Source of the DNA: Nitrospira_D sp019636945
GTDB taxonomy: Bacteria; Nitrospirota; Nitrospiria; Nitrospirales; Nitrospiraceae
Direction: 5' to 3'
Assembly (NCBI RefSeq): GCF_047338595.1
Contig: NZ_JBLFBO010000004.1
Coordinates: forward strand, 1-64,000
DNA: 64,000 nt
Shown here: positions 17,215 to 26,464 of the stretch, in pieces
Layout: each line of letters begins with the position of its first letter
How positions within the stretch are numbered: the first letter of the stretch is position 1
Made by a program: the position numbers and the translations under genes
Notes under the pieces: generated by a model
The model's input: only the letters and a program-made list of their open reading frames with translations
What the model was told of the DNA's origin: nothing
The model's database searches: none

Positions 17215-17993
17215 CTCCAAGCGTTGAGGAAGAACCGAAGATGCTGGCGGAGAGCGTGGCACTAGCGAGTGGTACATCACTGCGGGCGAGCGGATTAATG
17301 AAAAGCTTTCGTGGCCGAAAGGTCGTGAAAGGTGTGGCAATCGAAGTCTTTGCAGGTGAAGTCGTGGGCCTTCTCGGACCGAATGGAGCTGGGAAGACGA
17401 CGATCTTCGACATGATGGTCGGGTTATGCCAGCCGGACGCAGGAGAGATCACCTTCAAAGGCGAATCCGTGACGAACCTTCCAATGTACAAGCGAGCGCG
17501 TAAAGGTATCGGGTATCTGCCACAGGAGTCGTCCGTGTTTCGCCGCCTCTCGGTGGAAGATAATGTTCTGGCCATTCTGGAAATGCTGGGATATGCTCGT
17601 CAGGATCGAAATGATCGGGTCGATGCCTTGCTCAAAGAGTTAGATCTTGGGCACATTCGAAAAAGCATGGCTTACGCCCTTTCCGGCGGCGAGCGGCGGC
17701 GATTGGAGATCACGCGTGCGCTGGCGGCTACCCCATCCTTTATGCTGCTGGATGAGCCGTTTGCCGGCATTGATCCTATTGCGGTGGCAGATATTCAACA
17801 GATCATTATGCGACTGAAAGGGAAAGGGATCGGCATCTTAATTACCGATCATAATGTCCAGGAGACGCTCTCCATCGTTGATCGAGCGTACATCATTAAT
17901 GAAGGGGTGATCTTAGAATCAGGCCCTCCTGGCGTGATTGTTCAGAGCGAAACAGCCAGAGCGGTCTATCTTGGAGAACAGTTTAGATTGTAG
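17211..17993 (+). CDS. lptB: LPS export ABC transporter ATP-binding protein LptB
   Basis: ATPase that powers LPS extraction from the inner membrane. Walker A GPNGAGKTT (residues 56-64), Q-loop LPQESSVFRRLSVEDN, signature LSGGERRRLE, Walker B FMLLDEPFAGIDP and the switch His in ITDHNVQE are intact. The 260-residue product is about 20 longer than usual at the N-terminus. ATG overlaps lptA by four bases. The LptFG permeases are not in the window. Confidence 0.95.
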   Translation: MTPSVEEEPKMLAESVALASGTSLRASGLMKSFRGRKVVKGVAIEVFAGEVVGLLGPNGAGKTTIFDMMVGLCQPDAGEITFKGESVTNLPMYKRARKGIGYLPQESSVFRRLSVEDNVLAILEMLGYARQDRNDRVDALLKELDLGHIRKSMAYALSGGERRRLEITRALAATPSFMLLDEPFAGIDPIAVADIQQIIMRLKGKGIGILITDHNVQETLSIVDRAYIINEGVILESGPPGVIVQSETARAVYLGEQFRL

Positions 17994-18011
17994 GAAAGTA
18001 AACGGTCGGCC

Positions 18012-19517
18012 ATGAAACTGCGTCTTGATCTGAAGCTGAGCCAAAAACTAATCATGACGCCACAACTGCAGCAGGCGATTAAGCTGTTGCAGTTGTCGCG
18101 ACTTGAATTGCAACAGAGCCTGACACAACACCTCTTGGAGAATCCACTGCTTGATGAAGTCCAATCCGACGTGGAAGAGGGGGACTCATCGGTCGCTGAA
18201 GGGAAGGCTGAAGAAGTCACGGTATCGGCCGGGCAGGAACAGATCGTTCAGGAGGAATCGCGAGAAGAACAAGGATCGCCGGAAGAATTTTCAGCCTCAG
18301 GTTGGGAAGAGTATTTTGGAAGAGATCGGCGAGGCGGGGATTCTGAACATGCCTCTGCTCAGGACGATCTGCCTTCATACGAACAGACTGTGGCCAAGCC
18401 CACCTCTCTGGAGGAACATTTGCTCTGGCAGTTGTCTCTATCGACACTTACGGATCGAGAGAAAACAGTCGGCCGATTGATTATTGGGAATTTAGACGAC
18501 GACGGCTACCTGCGAATTTCGTTAGCCGAGGTGATTGCTGGAACGGATTTTGCCGAGTCGGAGGCGGAATCCGTCCTGAAGGATATTCAAACTTTTGATC
18601 CGACAGGGGTAGCTGCCAGGGATCTTCCGGAGTGTCTTCTCTTGCAATTGCGGCATTTAGGTCGTAATCCATTCGGGTCGCTCGGGGCACCTCCTGGGGC
18701 GCTCAAGGCATCAGTTATTGAAGCCATTGTACTCCATCATTTGAAAGATCTGGAGCGGAGACAATACGCAAAGGTTGCTAAGGCGCTGAATGTTACCGTA
18801 GAAGACGTTTTTCAGGCAACCAAAGTTATTGGGGAGCTTGAGCCAAAACCTGGCCGACCGTTTATCAATACTCAGAACTATGTGATCGTGCCGGATGTGT
18901 TTGTCGTCAAGAATGAAGGTGAGTGGGTTGTGTTGCTAAATGACGACGGGCTGCCACGCATGAGAATCAGTCCGTATTACAAACAGCTCATTTCGTCGGG
19001 GCAGAGTGGTACGCCTGAGACGAAGGCCTATATGGACGAAAAGATGAGAGCTGCGCAGTGGGTGATTCGAAGCATCGAGCAGCGTAATAGAACCATCGTG
19101 AAGGTGGTCTCGAGCATCGTCAAATTTCAAGAAGAGTTTTTTGAGCATGGCGTGCAGTATCTGAAGCCCTTAGTCTTGAAACAGGTGGCTGAAGATATTG
19201 GAATGCATGAATCCACGATCAGTCGAGTGACAGCCAATAAATACATGTACTGTCCGCAAGGTATGTTAGAGCTTAAGTTTTTCTTCAATGCCGGGCTTCA
19301 GCGGGCGGACGAACCGTCCGGTATGCACTCTTCGGTATCGGTGCGGGATATGATTAAAATAATGGTGGCTGAGGAGGATGCCAAACGACCATTGAAAGAT
19401 GAAGAGATTGCGGCCAGGCTTTTTACCCAAGGTGTGCGCATTGCAAGGAGGACGGTAGCCAAGTATCGGGCAGAGTTGAATATTGCTTCCGCAAGTCAGC
19501 GGAAGCAGTTTTTTTGA
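18012..19517 (+). CDS. rpoN: RNA polymerase sigma-54 factor
   Basis: Directs polymerase to -24/-12 promoters that need AAA+ activators. The N-terminal Gln/Leu-rich region I (SQKLIMTPQLQQAIKLLQLSRLELQQ), an acidic linker (about residues 50-110), the core-binding region and the C-terminal RpoN box ARRTVAKYR (about 478-486) are all present. 501 residues. The place after lptB and before hpf is the conserved Gram-negative arrangement. Confidence 0.96.
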   Translation: MKLRLDLKLSQKLIMTPQLQQAIKLLQLSRLELQQSLTQHLLENPLLDEVQSDVEEGDSSVAEGKAEEVTVSAGQEQIVQEESREEQGSPEEFSASGWEEYFGRDRRGGDSEHASAQDDLPSYEQTVAKPTSLEEHLLWQLSLSTLTDREKTVGRLIIGNLDDDGYLRISLAEVIAGTDFAESEAESVLKDIQTFDPTGVAARDLPECLLLQLRHLGRNPFGSLGAPPGALKASVIEAIVLHHLKDLERRQYAKVAKALNVTVEDVFQATKVIGELEPKPGRPFINTQNYVIVPDVFVVKNEGEWVVLLNDDGLPRMRISPYYKQLISSGQSGTPETKAYMDEKMRAAQWVIRSIEQRNRTIVKVVSSIVKFQEEFFEHGVQYLKPLVLKQVAEDIGMHESTISRVTANKYMYCPQGMLELKFFFNAGLQRADEPSGMHSSVSVRDMIKIMVAEEDAKRPLKDEEIAARLFTQGVRIARRTVAKYRAELNIASASQRKQFF

Positions 19518-19560
19518 TGAGAGTGGCATCGTATCAGGCTGGAATAAATTGGAGGTAGGC

Positions 19561-19884
19561 ATGACATTAAAAATCACAGGCCGCCACATGGACGTGACGC
19601 CAGCGCTGAGAAGTTATGTGGAGACCCGGTTGAGTCGGCTGGATCGTTATGGGTTAAAGGTTGGATCCCTACAGGTCATATTGGGAGTTGAAAAGCTTCA
19701 ACATAAAGCAGAAGTTACTGGTATTGTAAGCGGCAAGCGTGTGCAAGCTAAGATTACAACGCCGGAGATGTATGCCACCATTGATGCGCTTGTCGACCGT
19801 GTGGATGCGCAGTTTCGTAAAGTGAAAGAGCGTCTTGTGAGCCACAAGCCGGACAAGCCGAAGAAGCGAACAGTAGCTTCTTAA
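19561..19884 (+). CDS. hpf: Ribosome hibernation promoting factor, short form
   Basis: Binds idle 30S subunits and favours 100S dimers. The product starts MTLKITGRHMDVTPALRSYVETRLSRLDRY and has the ATIDALVDRVDAQFRKVKERL helix. At 108 residues it lacks the long-form dimerisation domain. ATG 19561 with GGAGGTAGGC just upstream is chosen over an in-frame start at 19483 that would extend back into rpoN. Confidence 0.93.
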   Translation: MTLKITGRHMDVTPALRSYVETRLSRLDRYGLKVGSLQVILGVEKLQHKAEVTGIVSGKRVQAKITTPEMYATIDALVDRVDAQFRKVKERLVSHKPDKPKKRTVAS

Positions 19885-20069
19885 GCGGGACGACTCGGGA
19901 GAGGTGGAGTGGAGAGTCTGGCCTCATTGGCTTGTAAGGTCGGTCGGGTTGGCCTAAGTGTTGTATAGGGAAGGACTTATAGGGAGTTTCTCCTCGACAG
20001 AGACTATGATTTGGGGTGTCGTCGTCCGTGGATTGCCATCCGGGGATTCATGAAGACGAGTGGAGTCTC

Positions 20070-20936
20070 ATGGCGCAACTCAATCTGGTCATCATTAGTG
20101 GACTGTCGGGATCCGGAAAATCTTATGCGTTAAAGGCATTCGAGGATGCCGGGTATTTCTGTATTGATAACCTTCCTCCTGCCCTCCTTCCAACCTTCGT
20201 TGATCTCTGTCACCAACAACATAGTGAAATCGCAAACGTCGCGCTCGGTGTTGATGTACGAGAGCGAGGATTTTTTGCGGATTTTGTAGGGATTCTTGAA
20301 CGCATCAAAGCACTTGGCCATACTGTGCAGGTACTCTTTCTTGAAGCGAGGGAGGAGGTGCTCATCCGACGCTTTTCAGAATCTCGGCGACCTCATCCGC
20401 TTTTGCCACATCAACCTGTTGTGGAGGGGATTCGATTCGAAAAGGAACGGATCGCTGAGTTGCGACGACAGGCGGATCGGGTCATTGATACCTCGGATCT
20501 CACGGTGCATGAGCTCGGTGATCTGCTGGGGAAGGAGTTCTTGCAGAACACATCTGATCGACGCCTCACTATTTCCCTGTTGGCATTCGGGTATAAGTTC
20601 GGAGTCCCGTATGATATTGACCTGTTGTTCGATGTACGTTTTCTGAAGAACCCTTTCTTTGTGCCCGATCTCAAGCCGCTGTCTGGCAAGGACGACCTGG
20701 TTCGTACGTTCGTGCTGGCGGACCCTGAGGCGATTGCATTAATTGAACATGTCGAAGGGCTTCTCAAGTTTCTCCTCCCGCTGTACCAGCGTGAGCGGCG
20801 TAGTTATCTCACCATTGCAATCGGATGTACCGGTGGGCGGCACCGCTCAGTAGTGATTGCCGGACATCTCTGTGAGCGGCTTGCGGCGCTGGGGTATCAA
20901 GTAGGCCTTAAATATAGAGATATTGACAAATCCTAG
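20070..20936 (+). CDS. rapZ: RNase adapter protein RapZ (YvcJ family P-loop protein)
   Basis: Family members bind nucleotides; in enterobacteria RapZ steers GlmZ/GlmY RNA decay and so amino-sugar synthesis. P-loop GLSGSGKSYAL, the FCIDNLPPALLPTFV segment, and the C-terminal IGCTGGRHRSVVIA motif identify it. 288 residues from ATG 20070, behind GGAG at 20062-20065. ptsN, often between hpf and rapZ, is absent here; the 185-base gap holds no gene. The RNA-adapter role in this lineage is inference. Confidence 0.93.
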   Translation: MAQLNLVIISGLSGSGKSYALKAFEDAGYFCIDNLPPALLPTFVDLCHQQHSEIANVALGVDVRERGFFADFVGILERIKALGHTVQVLFLEAREEVLIRRFSESRRPHPLLPHQPVVEGIRFEKERIAELRRQADRVIDTSDLTVHELGDLLGKEFLQNTSDRRLTISLLAFGYKFGVPYDIDLLFDVRFLKNPFFVPDLKPLSGKDDLVRTFVLADPEAIALIEHVEGLLKFLLPLYQRERRSYLTIAIGCTGGRHRSVVIAGHLCERLAALGYQVGLKYRDIDKS

Positions 20937-20997
20937 GTCATTGTTGGCCTCGGATCGATTGACTTCCCGCCTCCGGACGTCACTTCCCGGTGTTTCC

Positions 20998-21025
20998 TTG
21001 ACAGGTCGAGCATATTGACTATACT
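20998..21025 (+). promoter_or_regulatory. Strong sigma-70-type promoter ahead of the HTH-pilM cluster
   Basis: Consensus TTGACA (20998-21003), 16-base spacer and TATACT (21020-21025). Transcription would start near 21032, so the gene below must start at ATG 21051 rather than at the in-frame TTG at 21015, which overlaps the promoter. Confidence 0.75.
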
Positions 21026-21050
21026 TGCCTTTGTGAGTCGTAAGGGTGGT

Positions 21051-21284
21051 ATGTTGGGTGTAAATACTACAGTGAAAAAGCGTAGCATTACTAATGGAGA
21101 TCAAGGAATTAAAGCGAATCAGGTCTGTCAATTATTCGACATTTCCAAGGCCACACTGTTTCGATGGGAACGAGAAGGAGTTATTGCACGACCGGCACGC
21201 GATTGGAGGAATTGGCGACTCTATACGCCAAAGAATGTGGATGAAATAGAGAAAGTCATTTGTGCCAGGAAACGTGTCGTGTAG
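21051..21284 (+). CDS. Small MerR-like helix-turn-helix protein
   Basis: 77-residue product, mostly a single DNA-binding domain: IKANQVCQLFDISKATLFRWEREGVIARPARDWRNWRLYTPKNVDEIEKVI matches the MerR-type winged helix (recognition helix, then the R-x-Y wing). No effector domain follows. ATG 21051 is used because AAGGG lies six bases upstream and the promoter at 20998-21025 excludes the longer start. It ends 14 bases before pilM and probably shares its transcript, so it may control the pilus genes or itself; that is inference. Confidence 0.8.
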   Translation: MLGVNTTVKKRSITNGDQGIKANQVCQLFDISKATLFRWEREGVIARPARDWRNWRLYTPKNVDEIEKVICARKRVV

Positions 21285-21298
21285 AGTTCAGGTGACAC

Positions 21299-22405
21299 AT
21301 GCTGAATTCATTAAAAAAGCTTGTTGAAACGGACGTTATCTCAATGCTGACTCCTCGTCGTCAGCTGGTTGGGCTTGATATTGGATCAAGTGCAATTAAG
21401 GTCGCACAACTCAAGGAAAGTAAAGGCCGGTACTTTCTTCAGAAGTTTGGGGTGAAGCCTCTTGAACCAGAAGTGATTGTGGATGGGACCGTGATGGATG
21501 AAGGGCGTGTGGTCTCGGCCATTCAGGAACTGTTTGAGGAAACGAACATCAAGAATAAGCACGTCGCCGTTTCTATCTCGGGGCATGCCGTAATCGTAAA
21601 AAAGATAAGCCTCCCCCCAATGCCAGATGAAGAACTTGAAGGTCAAGTGAAACTGGCAGCCGAGCAATACATTCCTTTCGACATCAACGAAGTCAACATC
21701 GATTTTCATGTATTGCCTCCTGACCCATCAAGCGACGGCCAGGGGGATATGGCGGTGATTCTTGTCGCCGCTAAGAAGGACAAGATCAATGAGCTGACGG
21801 AGCTTGTGAAGACTGCCAGGCTCATTCCGATGGTGATGGACGTCGATGCGTTTGCCATCGAAAACATGCATGGGATCAACTATCCATTGGCACAGGAAGA
21901 AACAACCGCCTTGGTCAATCTAGGCGCCAGTGTGATGAATGTGAACATTACACGTGCCGGCTCATCGCTATTTACTCGAGATATTCCGCTGGGTGGAAAT
22001 CGATACACGGAAGCGATTCAGCGAGAACTGGGGCTCTCGTTTGAGGAAGCGGAAGAAAGTAAGAAGAAGGAGGGAAGTGGAGAATCCGCTGGGGTGTCGG
22101 TCGGTAACGTCTTGGACAGTGTGAATGCCGAAGTGGCTTCCGAGATTGCCAGAACGGTGGATTACTTCAAAACCTCTGGTGCCAACGCCGACCTCAACCG
22201 CGTACTAGTCTGCGGTGGTGTTGCCAGGGCGAAAGGGCTGATTCAGCAGTTGAGTGATCGAATGCAAGTCCCGGTGGAAATGGCTGACCCCTTCGCTGAG
22301 ATCGATACCACAGGGTGTGAGATGGACCCTGATCTTCTTGCGGAGCTCGCACCCGCAGCAGCCGTTGGGGTCGGATTAGCCCTACGGGCAGTGGGTGACC
22401 GATGA
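21299..22405 (+). CDS. pilM: Type IV pilus assembly protein PilM
   Basis: Actin-like cytoplasmic protein that binds ATP and the PilN N-terminus. The nucleotide-binding signatures are LVGLDIGSSAIKVAQLKES near residue 25 and ALVNLGASVMNVNI and VLVCGGVARAKGL further on. 368 residues. It heads pilMNOPQ and overlaps pilN by four bases. Confidence 0.95.
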   Translation: MLNSLKKLVETDVISMLTPRRQLVGLDIGSSAIKVAQLKESKGRYFLQKFGVKPLEPEVIVDGTVMDEGRVVSAIQELFEETNIKNKHVAVSISGHAVIVKKISLPPMPDEELEGQVKLAAEQYIPFDINEVNIDFHVLPPDPSSDGQGDMAVILVAAKKDKINELTELVKTARLIPMVMDVDAFAIENMHGINYPLAQEETTALVNLGASVMNVNITRAGSSLFTRDIPLGGNRYTEAIQRELGLSFEEAEESKKKEGSGESAGVSVGNVLDSVNAEVASEIARTVDYFKTSGANADLNRVLVCGGVARAKGLIQQLSDRMQVPVEMADPFAEIDTTGCEMDPDLLAELAPAAAVGVGLALRAVGDR

Positions 22406-22956
22406 TACGGATTAACCTTCTTCCAGGCGGTTCAAAGGGGCGACAGGCAAAGCCGCAGTATGATGTACGGGCCCAAGCAATCCTTGGTGTAGGGGTCGTC
22501 GTGGTTACACTGGCCGGTTGTTGGTGGTATTCCGTTGCATTGGACAGCGAGCTGGAAGCGAGGCAGGAGGAGAAGCAGACGAAGGAAAAGCAAGTGGCTC
22601 AGCTGAAAGAGCAGGTCAAACAAGTTCAGGACTTTGAACAAAAGAAGAAACTGCTTGAGGATAAGAATCGGATCATTGATCAGCTTGAACAGTCAAGAAT
22701 GGGGCCAGTGAAGGTACTCGACCATGTCAGCCAGAGCCTAGAACCACTCAAGGTGTGGTTGACCAAGCTGGGTGTGGCTTCAGAAACAGTCGAGTTGGAA
22801 GGAAAGGCATTAACCAACGACGACGTGGTGGAATTCGTGAACAACTTGCGTCGAACGGACTACTTTACCGGTATTAATCTGCAGGAAAGTAAGGCTGCGG
22901 TAGAGAATAAGATCAATCTCTATCAATTTCGGTTGGCGTTTCGCCTAAAGGGATAA
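22402..22956 (+). CDS. pilN: Type IV pilus assembly protein PilN
   Basis: Begins MIRINLLPGGSKGRQAK, the conserved PilM-binding motif, followed by one membrane helix (AILGVGVVVVTLAGCWWYSVAL) and a periplasmic coiled coil rich in Glu/Lys/Gln. 184 residues. Part of the inner-membrane alignment complex with PilO and PilP. Confidence 0.93.
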   Translation: MIRINLLPGGSKGRQAKPQYDVRAQAILGVGVVVVTLAGCWWYSVALDSELEARQEEKQTKEKQVAQLKEQVKQVQDFEQKKKLLEDKNRIIDQLEQSRMGPVKVLDHVSQSLEPLKVWLTKLGVASETVELEGKALTNDDVVEFVNNLRRTDYFTGINLQESKAAVENKINLYQFRLAFRLKG

Positions 22957-22958
22957 AC

Positions 22959-23603
22959 ATGGCGTTGCCTCAACTTAACCTTGACGCACTCCGCAGTGTG
23001 CCGGCTTCTCAAAAGGTGGCCCTCTTACTGCTCCTGGTCGGCGGCATGATTGCAGGTTTCTATTTCTATATTGCGGAACCCAAGTCCGAAAGCATTGCGG
23101 CCCTCGAGGCAGAGAACACCAAACTAGAAAGCGAAATTCAAACCTTAACGATTAAGGTGAAACATCTCGATGAGTTAGTCGCGGCAAATAAGCAGCTTGA
23201 AATCGAATTGGCCAAGAAAAAAGAACGCCTTCCCCCGGAAGAAGAGGCCATCATGTTGCTTAAACAGGTTTCGGATCTCGGGGTGCGTCTCGGATTGGAC
23301 ATCAAGTTATGGCGTCCTGGGGCACAGGCTGAAGATCCGTCGAAGCTGTTTGTCAAAATGCCGGTTAGTGTGGAAGTGGCTGGGGTGTATCACACTGCTG
23401 CGTTGTTTTTTGACCGGATCAATCGACTGCCAAGAATCATCACGGTGTCGGGGCTTAAGATGGGGTCTCCTCGGATGGAGCAGGGACGATTTATTTCGCA
23501 AACAACCTTCGATCTCATTGCCTATGCAGCACCACAGGAGAAACCAGTTTCCGGAACAGCGCAACCGGTGCCTGCTTCAAAAGTGGCGCAAGCTGGCAAA
23601 TAG
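22959..23603 (+). CDS. pilO: Type IV pilus assembly protein PilO
   Basis: Topology as PilN: a short cytoplasmic N-terminus, one helix (VALLLLLVGGMIAGFYFYIA), a coiled coil (about residues 45-95) and a ferredoxin-like periplasmic domain. 214 residues, ending in a Pro/Ala/Gln-rich tail. It pairs with PilN. Confidence 0.92.
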   Translation: MALPQLNLDALRSVPASQKVALLLLLVGGMIAGFYFYIAEPKSESIAALEAENTKLESEIQTLTIKVKHLDELVAANKQLEIELAKKKERLPPEEEAIMLLKQVSDLGVRLGLDIKLWRPGAQAEDPSKLFVKMPVSVEVAGVYHTAALFFDRINRLPRIITVSGLKMGSPRMEQGRFISQTTFDLIAYAAPQEKPVSGTAQPVPASKVAQAGK

Positions 23604-23617
23604 AGGATGCTGAACCG

Positions 23618-24247
23618 ATGTATTTTTTAGAGATGGAGCTAGGTCAGGGGAGGCTGTGGTGGTATGCGCGGTGTGCCGGTGTCTGTGCTGCCTGTTGGTG
23701 GGGTGTTCTCTTTGGGAGTGAATGTGTCCAAGCCGAACCCTCCCTTATTCCTGGACAGATTGCGCCAATGAGGCATGACTCTATCAAGATGCCTCCCGTG
23801 CCGGAACTACCACCTGCGGCTCCTCCCGCGCTGGAATCGTTGCCGGCTGGGAATAGTCAGGACTCATCCCAATTGCCGCTCGTCGAGGGAATGGCTGGGT
23901 TGGGGTACGACCCTTCTGGGCGTCGTGATCCCTTCGCCCCTATTGTTCAGGAGCTTCAGGTAGGGAAAACAGATAGTACGCTGCCTCCGTTACAACGTGT
24001 GACGCTGACGGAACTCAATCTGATTGCCATCGTATGGGGGGCCTACGGGTACACGGCAATGGTGCAGACCCCTGAAGGCCATGGGTATACCGTTCGGCGG
24101 GGGACGCGAATTGGTCAGAACAACGGGGTGGTCAGTGCGGTGACCGAGCGCGGCATCATCGTTCAAGAGCGATTTACTGACGTGTATGGAAAGAAGCAGG
24201 AACGGGAGCACGTGAAGCTCCTACATCCCAAAGAGGGTGCAGAATGA
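23618..24247 (+). CDS. pilP: Type IV pilus assembly protein PilP
   Basis: Links PilNO to the secretin PilQ. The hallmark SGRRDPFAPIVQE segment is followed by a beta domain (LTELNLIAIVWGAYGYTAMVQTPEGHGYTVRRGTRIG). An N-terminal hydrophobic segment (about residues 20-38) and a Pro-rich linker precede it. No clear lipobox is seen, although many PilP proteins are lipoproteins. 209 residues; overlaps pilQ by four bases. Confidence 0.9.
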   Translation: MYFLEMELGQGRLWWYARCAGVCAACWWGVLFGSECVQAEPSLIPGQIAPMRHDSIKMPPVPELPPAAPPALESLPAGNSQDSSQLPLVEGMAGLGYDPSGRRDPFAPIVQELQVGKTDSTLPPLQRVTLTELNLIAIVWGAYGYTAMVQTPEGHGYTVRRGTRIGQNNGVVSAVTERGIIVQERFTDVYGKKQEREHVKLLHPKEGAE

Positions 24248-26223
24248 AATCATTATTCTCCGGCATCAATAGGATCCTGGCGGCGAGACGTTTTCTTATG
24301 CCCTGCGGGCTGGCCGTTGCTGGCTGGATTGCGGCCGGGGAGATACCTGCTCTGGCAGACGAGATGAACGGGGTCAAGCCGAAGGATGTGACGCCGGCGG
24401 AAAGTCCTTCTATGCGATATTTGGCACAGACCCTGACTTCGATCGAGGTTCGCCCGGAGTCGGACCTGGTTACGATTGTCATTGCTGGAGATGGCCAACT
24501 GTTCCCGGAAACCAACTTTTTGGATGAATCAAGGCTTATTATTGATATTCCGGCTGTGTCCTCTACCCTCCGGCGGTCCGTGGTGCAGGCCGATCATTAT
24601 CTACTCAAGAAGATCCGGGTGGGGCATCATGCCGACAAGGTGAGACTGGTGTTCGATGTGCCGGAACGTCCGATTTATTCTGTGACTCGTGATGAGAACA
24701 AGGTGTTTATTACCTTGAAGCCGAGTGAGCGGCGAGCCCATGCTATGGTCGCGGGATCGTTTGAGAAGAAAGGCCCGTCGGTCGTTGCTCTGAAAAGTCG
24801 TAAGGGCTTGTATGAGCCGGCAGATCGTTTAGTGAAGCGGACGGCGCGCATCATAAGTCCGACGCACGCGCAATTCAAAATACAGCGAGTGCAAATGGGA
24901 GGGGAATCGGTCACTCCTGAAAAAGACGAGCGATCCGATGATCTTGTAGTCGGGCAAACCAGATATGTAGGGCGTCGTATTTCTCTCGATTTTCAACAAG
25001 CGGATATCACCAATATCCTCCGATTGATCGCGGAGGTCAGCGGGTTCAATATCGTGGTTGGCGAAGGGGTCAAGTCGAAAGTCACCATGAAGTTGGTCAG
25101 TGTGCCGTGGGATCAAGCGCTGGAGATGCTCCTAAAGATGAATGGACTAGGCATGATTCGACAGGGGAGTATCGTGTGGGTCGATTCATTGGCCAATATT
25201 GCGAAGCAGCAGGATGAAGAGGCGCGGGCGAAGGACTCGAAGACCAAGGCGGAGGAATTAGTCGACCGAGTCTTTTATATCAGAAACCTTCAGGCGCAAG
25301 AGTTGATGACCTCGCTGCGGCAGAACTTGAGTCCACGCGGCCTCATGCAGTTCAATGCGGGGAGCAATGCGTTGATCGTGCGTGACACAGAAACCAAGCT
25401 GGGGATCATTAGACAGCTTGTCGAAGGGCTTGATCTTGAGGTGCCGCAAGTCCAGATTGAGGCGCGCATTGTTCAGGCTGATACGGTTTATGCTCGTGGG
25501 TTGGGGATTCAGTGGGGGTTTCAGGCTGGGAACCGGACACCCACGGATTTCTTCGCCCTCTCGAATCTGACTGGTCCGTTTAGCCAGATTGCTGGAACGG
25601 GAAGCAGTACGATTGATCGAAACTTCCTGGTCAACTTGCCGGCTCAGGTCGGTGGGTTGCCGGCCGTTCCATCGATTGGATGGACTTTTGGAAAACTTGG
25701 TGGAGACTTCGCTCTGGATATGCGGCTATCGGCCGGGGAGTTGTTGGGATTAAGCAAGGTGATCGCGGCACCCAAAATCACCACATTGGATAAGCGGGAA
25801 GCCAAGATCTCCCAGGGGGAATCGATCCCTTTCCAAACCACGTCATTGCAGGGGACTCAAACGACGTTTGTCGATGCAAATTTGGAATTGAATGTTACTC
25901 CGCAAATTACGTCGCGAGATCCGAAGGAGGAATCGAAGCGAATCCTAATGCGTGTCCGCGCGACTCGCAATGCGGTCGGTGCGAGGAGTAATCCCGCTGG
26001 CCCGAGCATTGACCGGCGAGAAGCGACGACGCAGGTGATCGTCAGAGATGGGGAAACCATGGTGATCGGTGGCGTCTTCGTTGATACGCAGGGGAACAAC
26101 GTGCAGGGGGTTCCCTATTTGTCCCGAATGCCGGTGTTGGGCTGGTTGTTCAAGAATAAGTCTGAGACAGTGTCCAAGCAAGAGCTGCTCATTTTCCTCA
26201 CGCCGAGCATTATCAAGACGTAG
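24244..26223 (+). CDS. pilQ: Type IV pilus secretin PilQ
   Basis: Outer-membrane pore for the pilus. After a signal peptide (residues 1 to about 38) comes an AMIN domain (about 58-165; LTSIEVRPESDLVTIVIAGD), a linker, an N0/STN domain (ISLDFQQADITNILRLIAEVSGFNIVVGEGV), a secretin N1 domain (about 340-400) and the C-terminal secretin domain (KVIAAPKITTLDKREAKISQG, then VPYLSRMPVLGWLFKN). 659 residues; a single AMIN domain is recognised. Confidence 0.95.
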   Translation: MKSLFSGINRILAARRFLMPCGLAVAGWIAAGEIPALADEMNGVKPKDVTPAESPSMRYLAQTLTSIEVRPESDLVTIVIAGDGQLFPETNFLDESRLIIDIPAVSSTLRRSVVQADHYLLKKIRVGHHADKVRLVFDVPERPIYSVTRDENKVFITLKPSERRAHAMVAGSFEKKGPSVVALKSRKGLYEPADRLVKRTARIISPTHAQFKIQRVQMGGESVTPEKDERSDDLVVGQTRYVGRRISLDFQQADITNILRLIAEVSGFNIVVGEGVKSKVTMKLVSVPWDQALEMLLKMNGLGMIRQGSIVWVDSLANIAKQQDEEARAKDSKTKAEELVDRVFYIRNLQAQELMTSLRQNLSPRGLMQFNAGSNALIVRDTETKLGIIRQLVEGLDLEVPQVQIEARIVQADTVYARGLGIQWGFQAGNRTPTDFFALSNLTGPFSQIAGTGSSTIDRNFLVNLPAQVGGLPAVPSIGWTFGKLGGDFALDMRLSAGELLGLSKVIAAPKITTLDKREAKISQGESIPFQTTSLQGTQTTFVDANLELNVTPQITSRDPKEESKRILMRVRATRNAVGARSNPAGPSIDRREATTQVIVRDGETMVIGGVFVDTQGNNVQGVPYLSRMPVLGWLFKNKSETVSKQELLIFLTPSIIKT

Positions 26224-26245
26224 TTCTGACTCCATATCCTTGATC

Positions 26246-26289
26246 AGCAAAGGCCTGCCGATGCGTTGTCGCATCGGCAGGCCTTTGCT
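26246..26289 (+). terminator. Strong terminator after pilQ
   Basis: A perfect 20-bp stem (26246-26265 with 26270-26289) with a TTGT loop begins 22 bases after the pilQ stop. The stem carries AGCAAAGGCC/GGCCTTTGCT at its base. The T-tract is short (TT), but the stem is unusually stable and symmetric, so it can act in both directions. Confidence 0.85.
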
Positions 26290-26309
26290 TTCGTAGAACG
26301 ACGTCAGGA

Positions 26310-26344
26310 CGTTCCATCCATGAGTTGGCACTCGGGATGGAACG
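26310..26344 (+). terminator. Second hairpin with T-run between pilQ and aroB
   Basis: CGTTCCATCC (26310-26319) pairs with GGATGGAACG (26335-26344), with an inner GAG/CTC pairing. A TTTTT run at 26354-26358 follows after nine bases. It may be a back-up terminator or a structured leader element. Confidence 0.5.
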
Positions 26345-26425
26345 CGCCTGCCTTTTTAGTTCGACGAGGCTGTGTTACCATGCCTCCTCAATCGCTGCGT
26401 CACGCAGTGTGTTGGGGTAAAACAC

Positions 26426-26431
26426 TATAAT
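26426..26431 (+). promoter_or_regulatory. Candidate -10 box for aroB
   Basis: A perfect TATAAT lies 33 bases before the aroB start, but no convincing -35 is seen at 16-18 bases. Offered as a weak candidate. Confidence 0.35.
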
Positions 26432-26464
26432 TTTCTTCGGTGTTACGATCAGTGAGGTTGCCAT

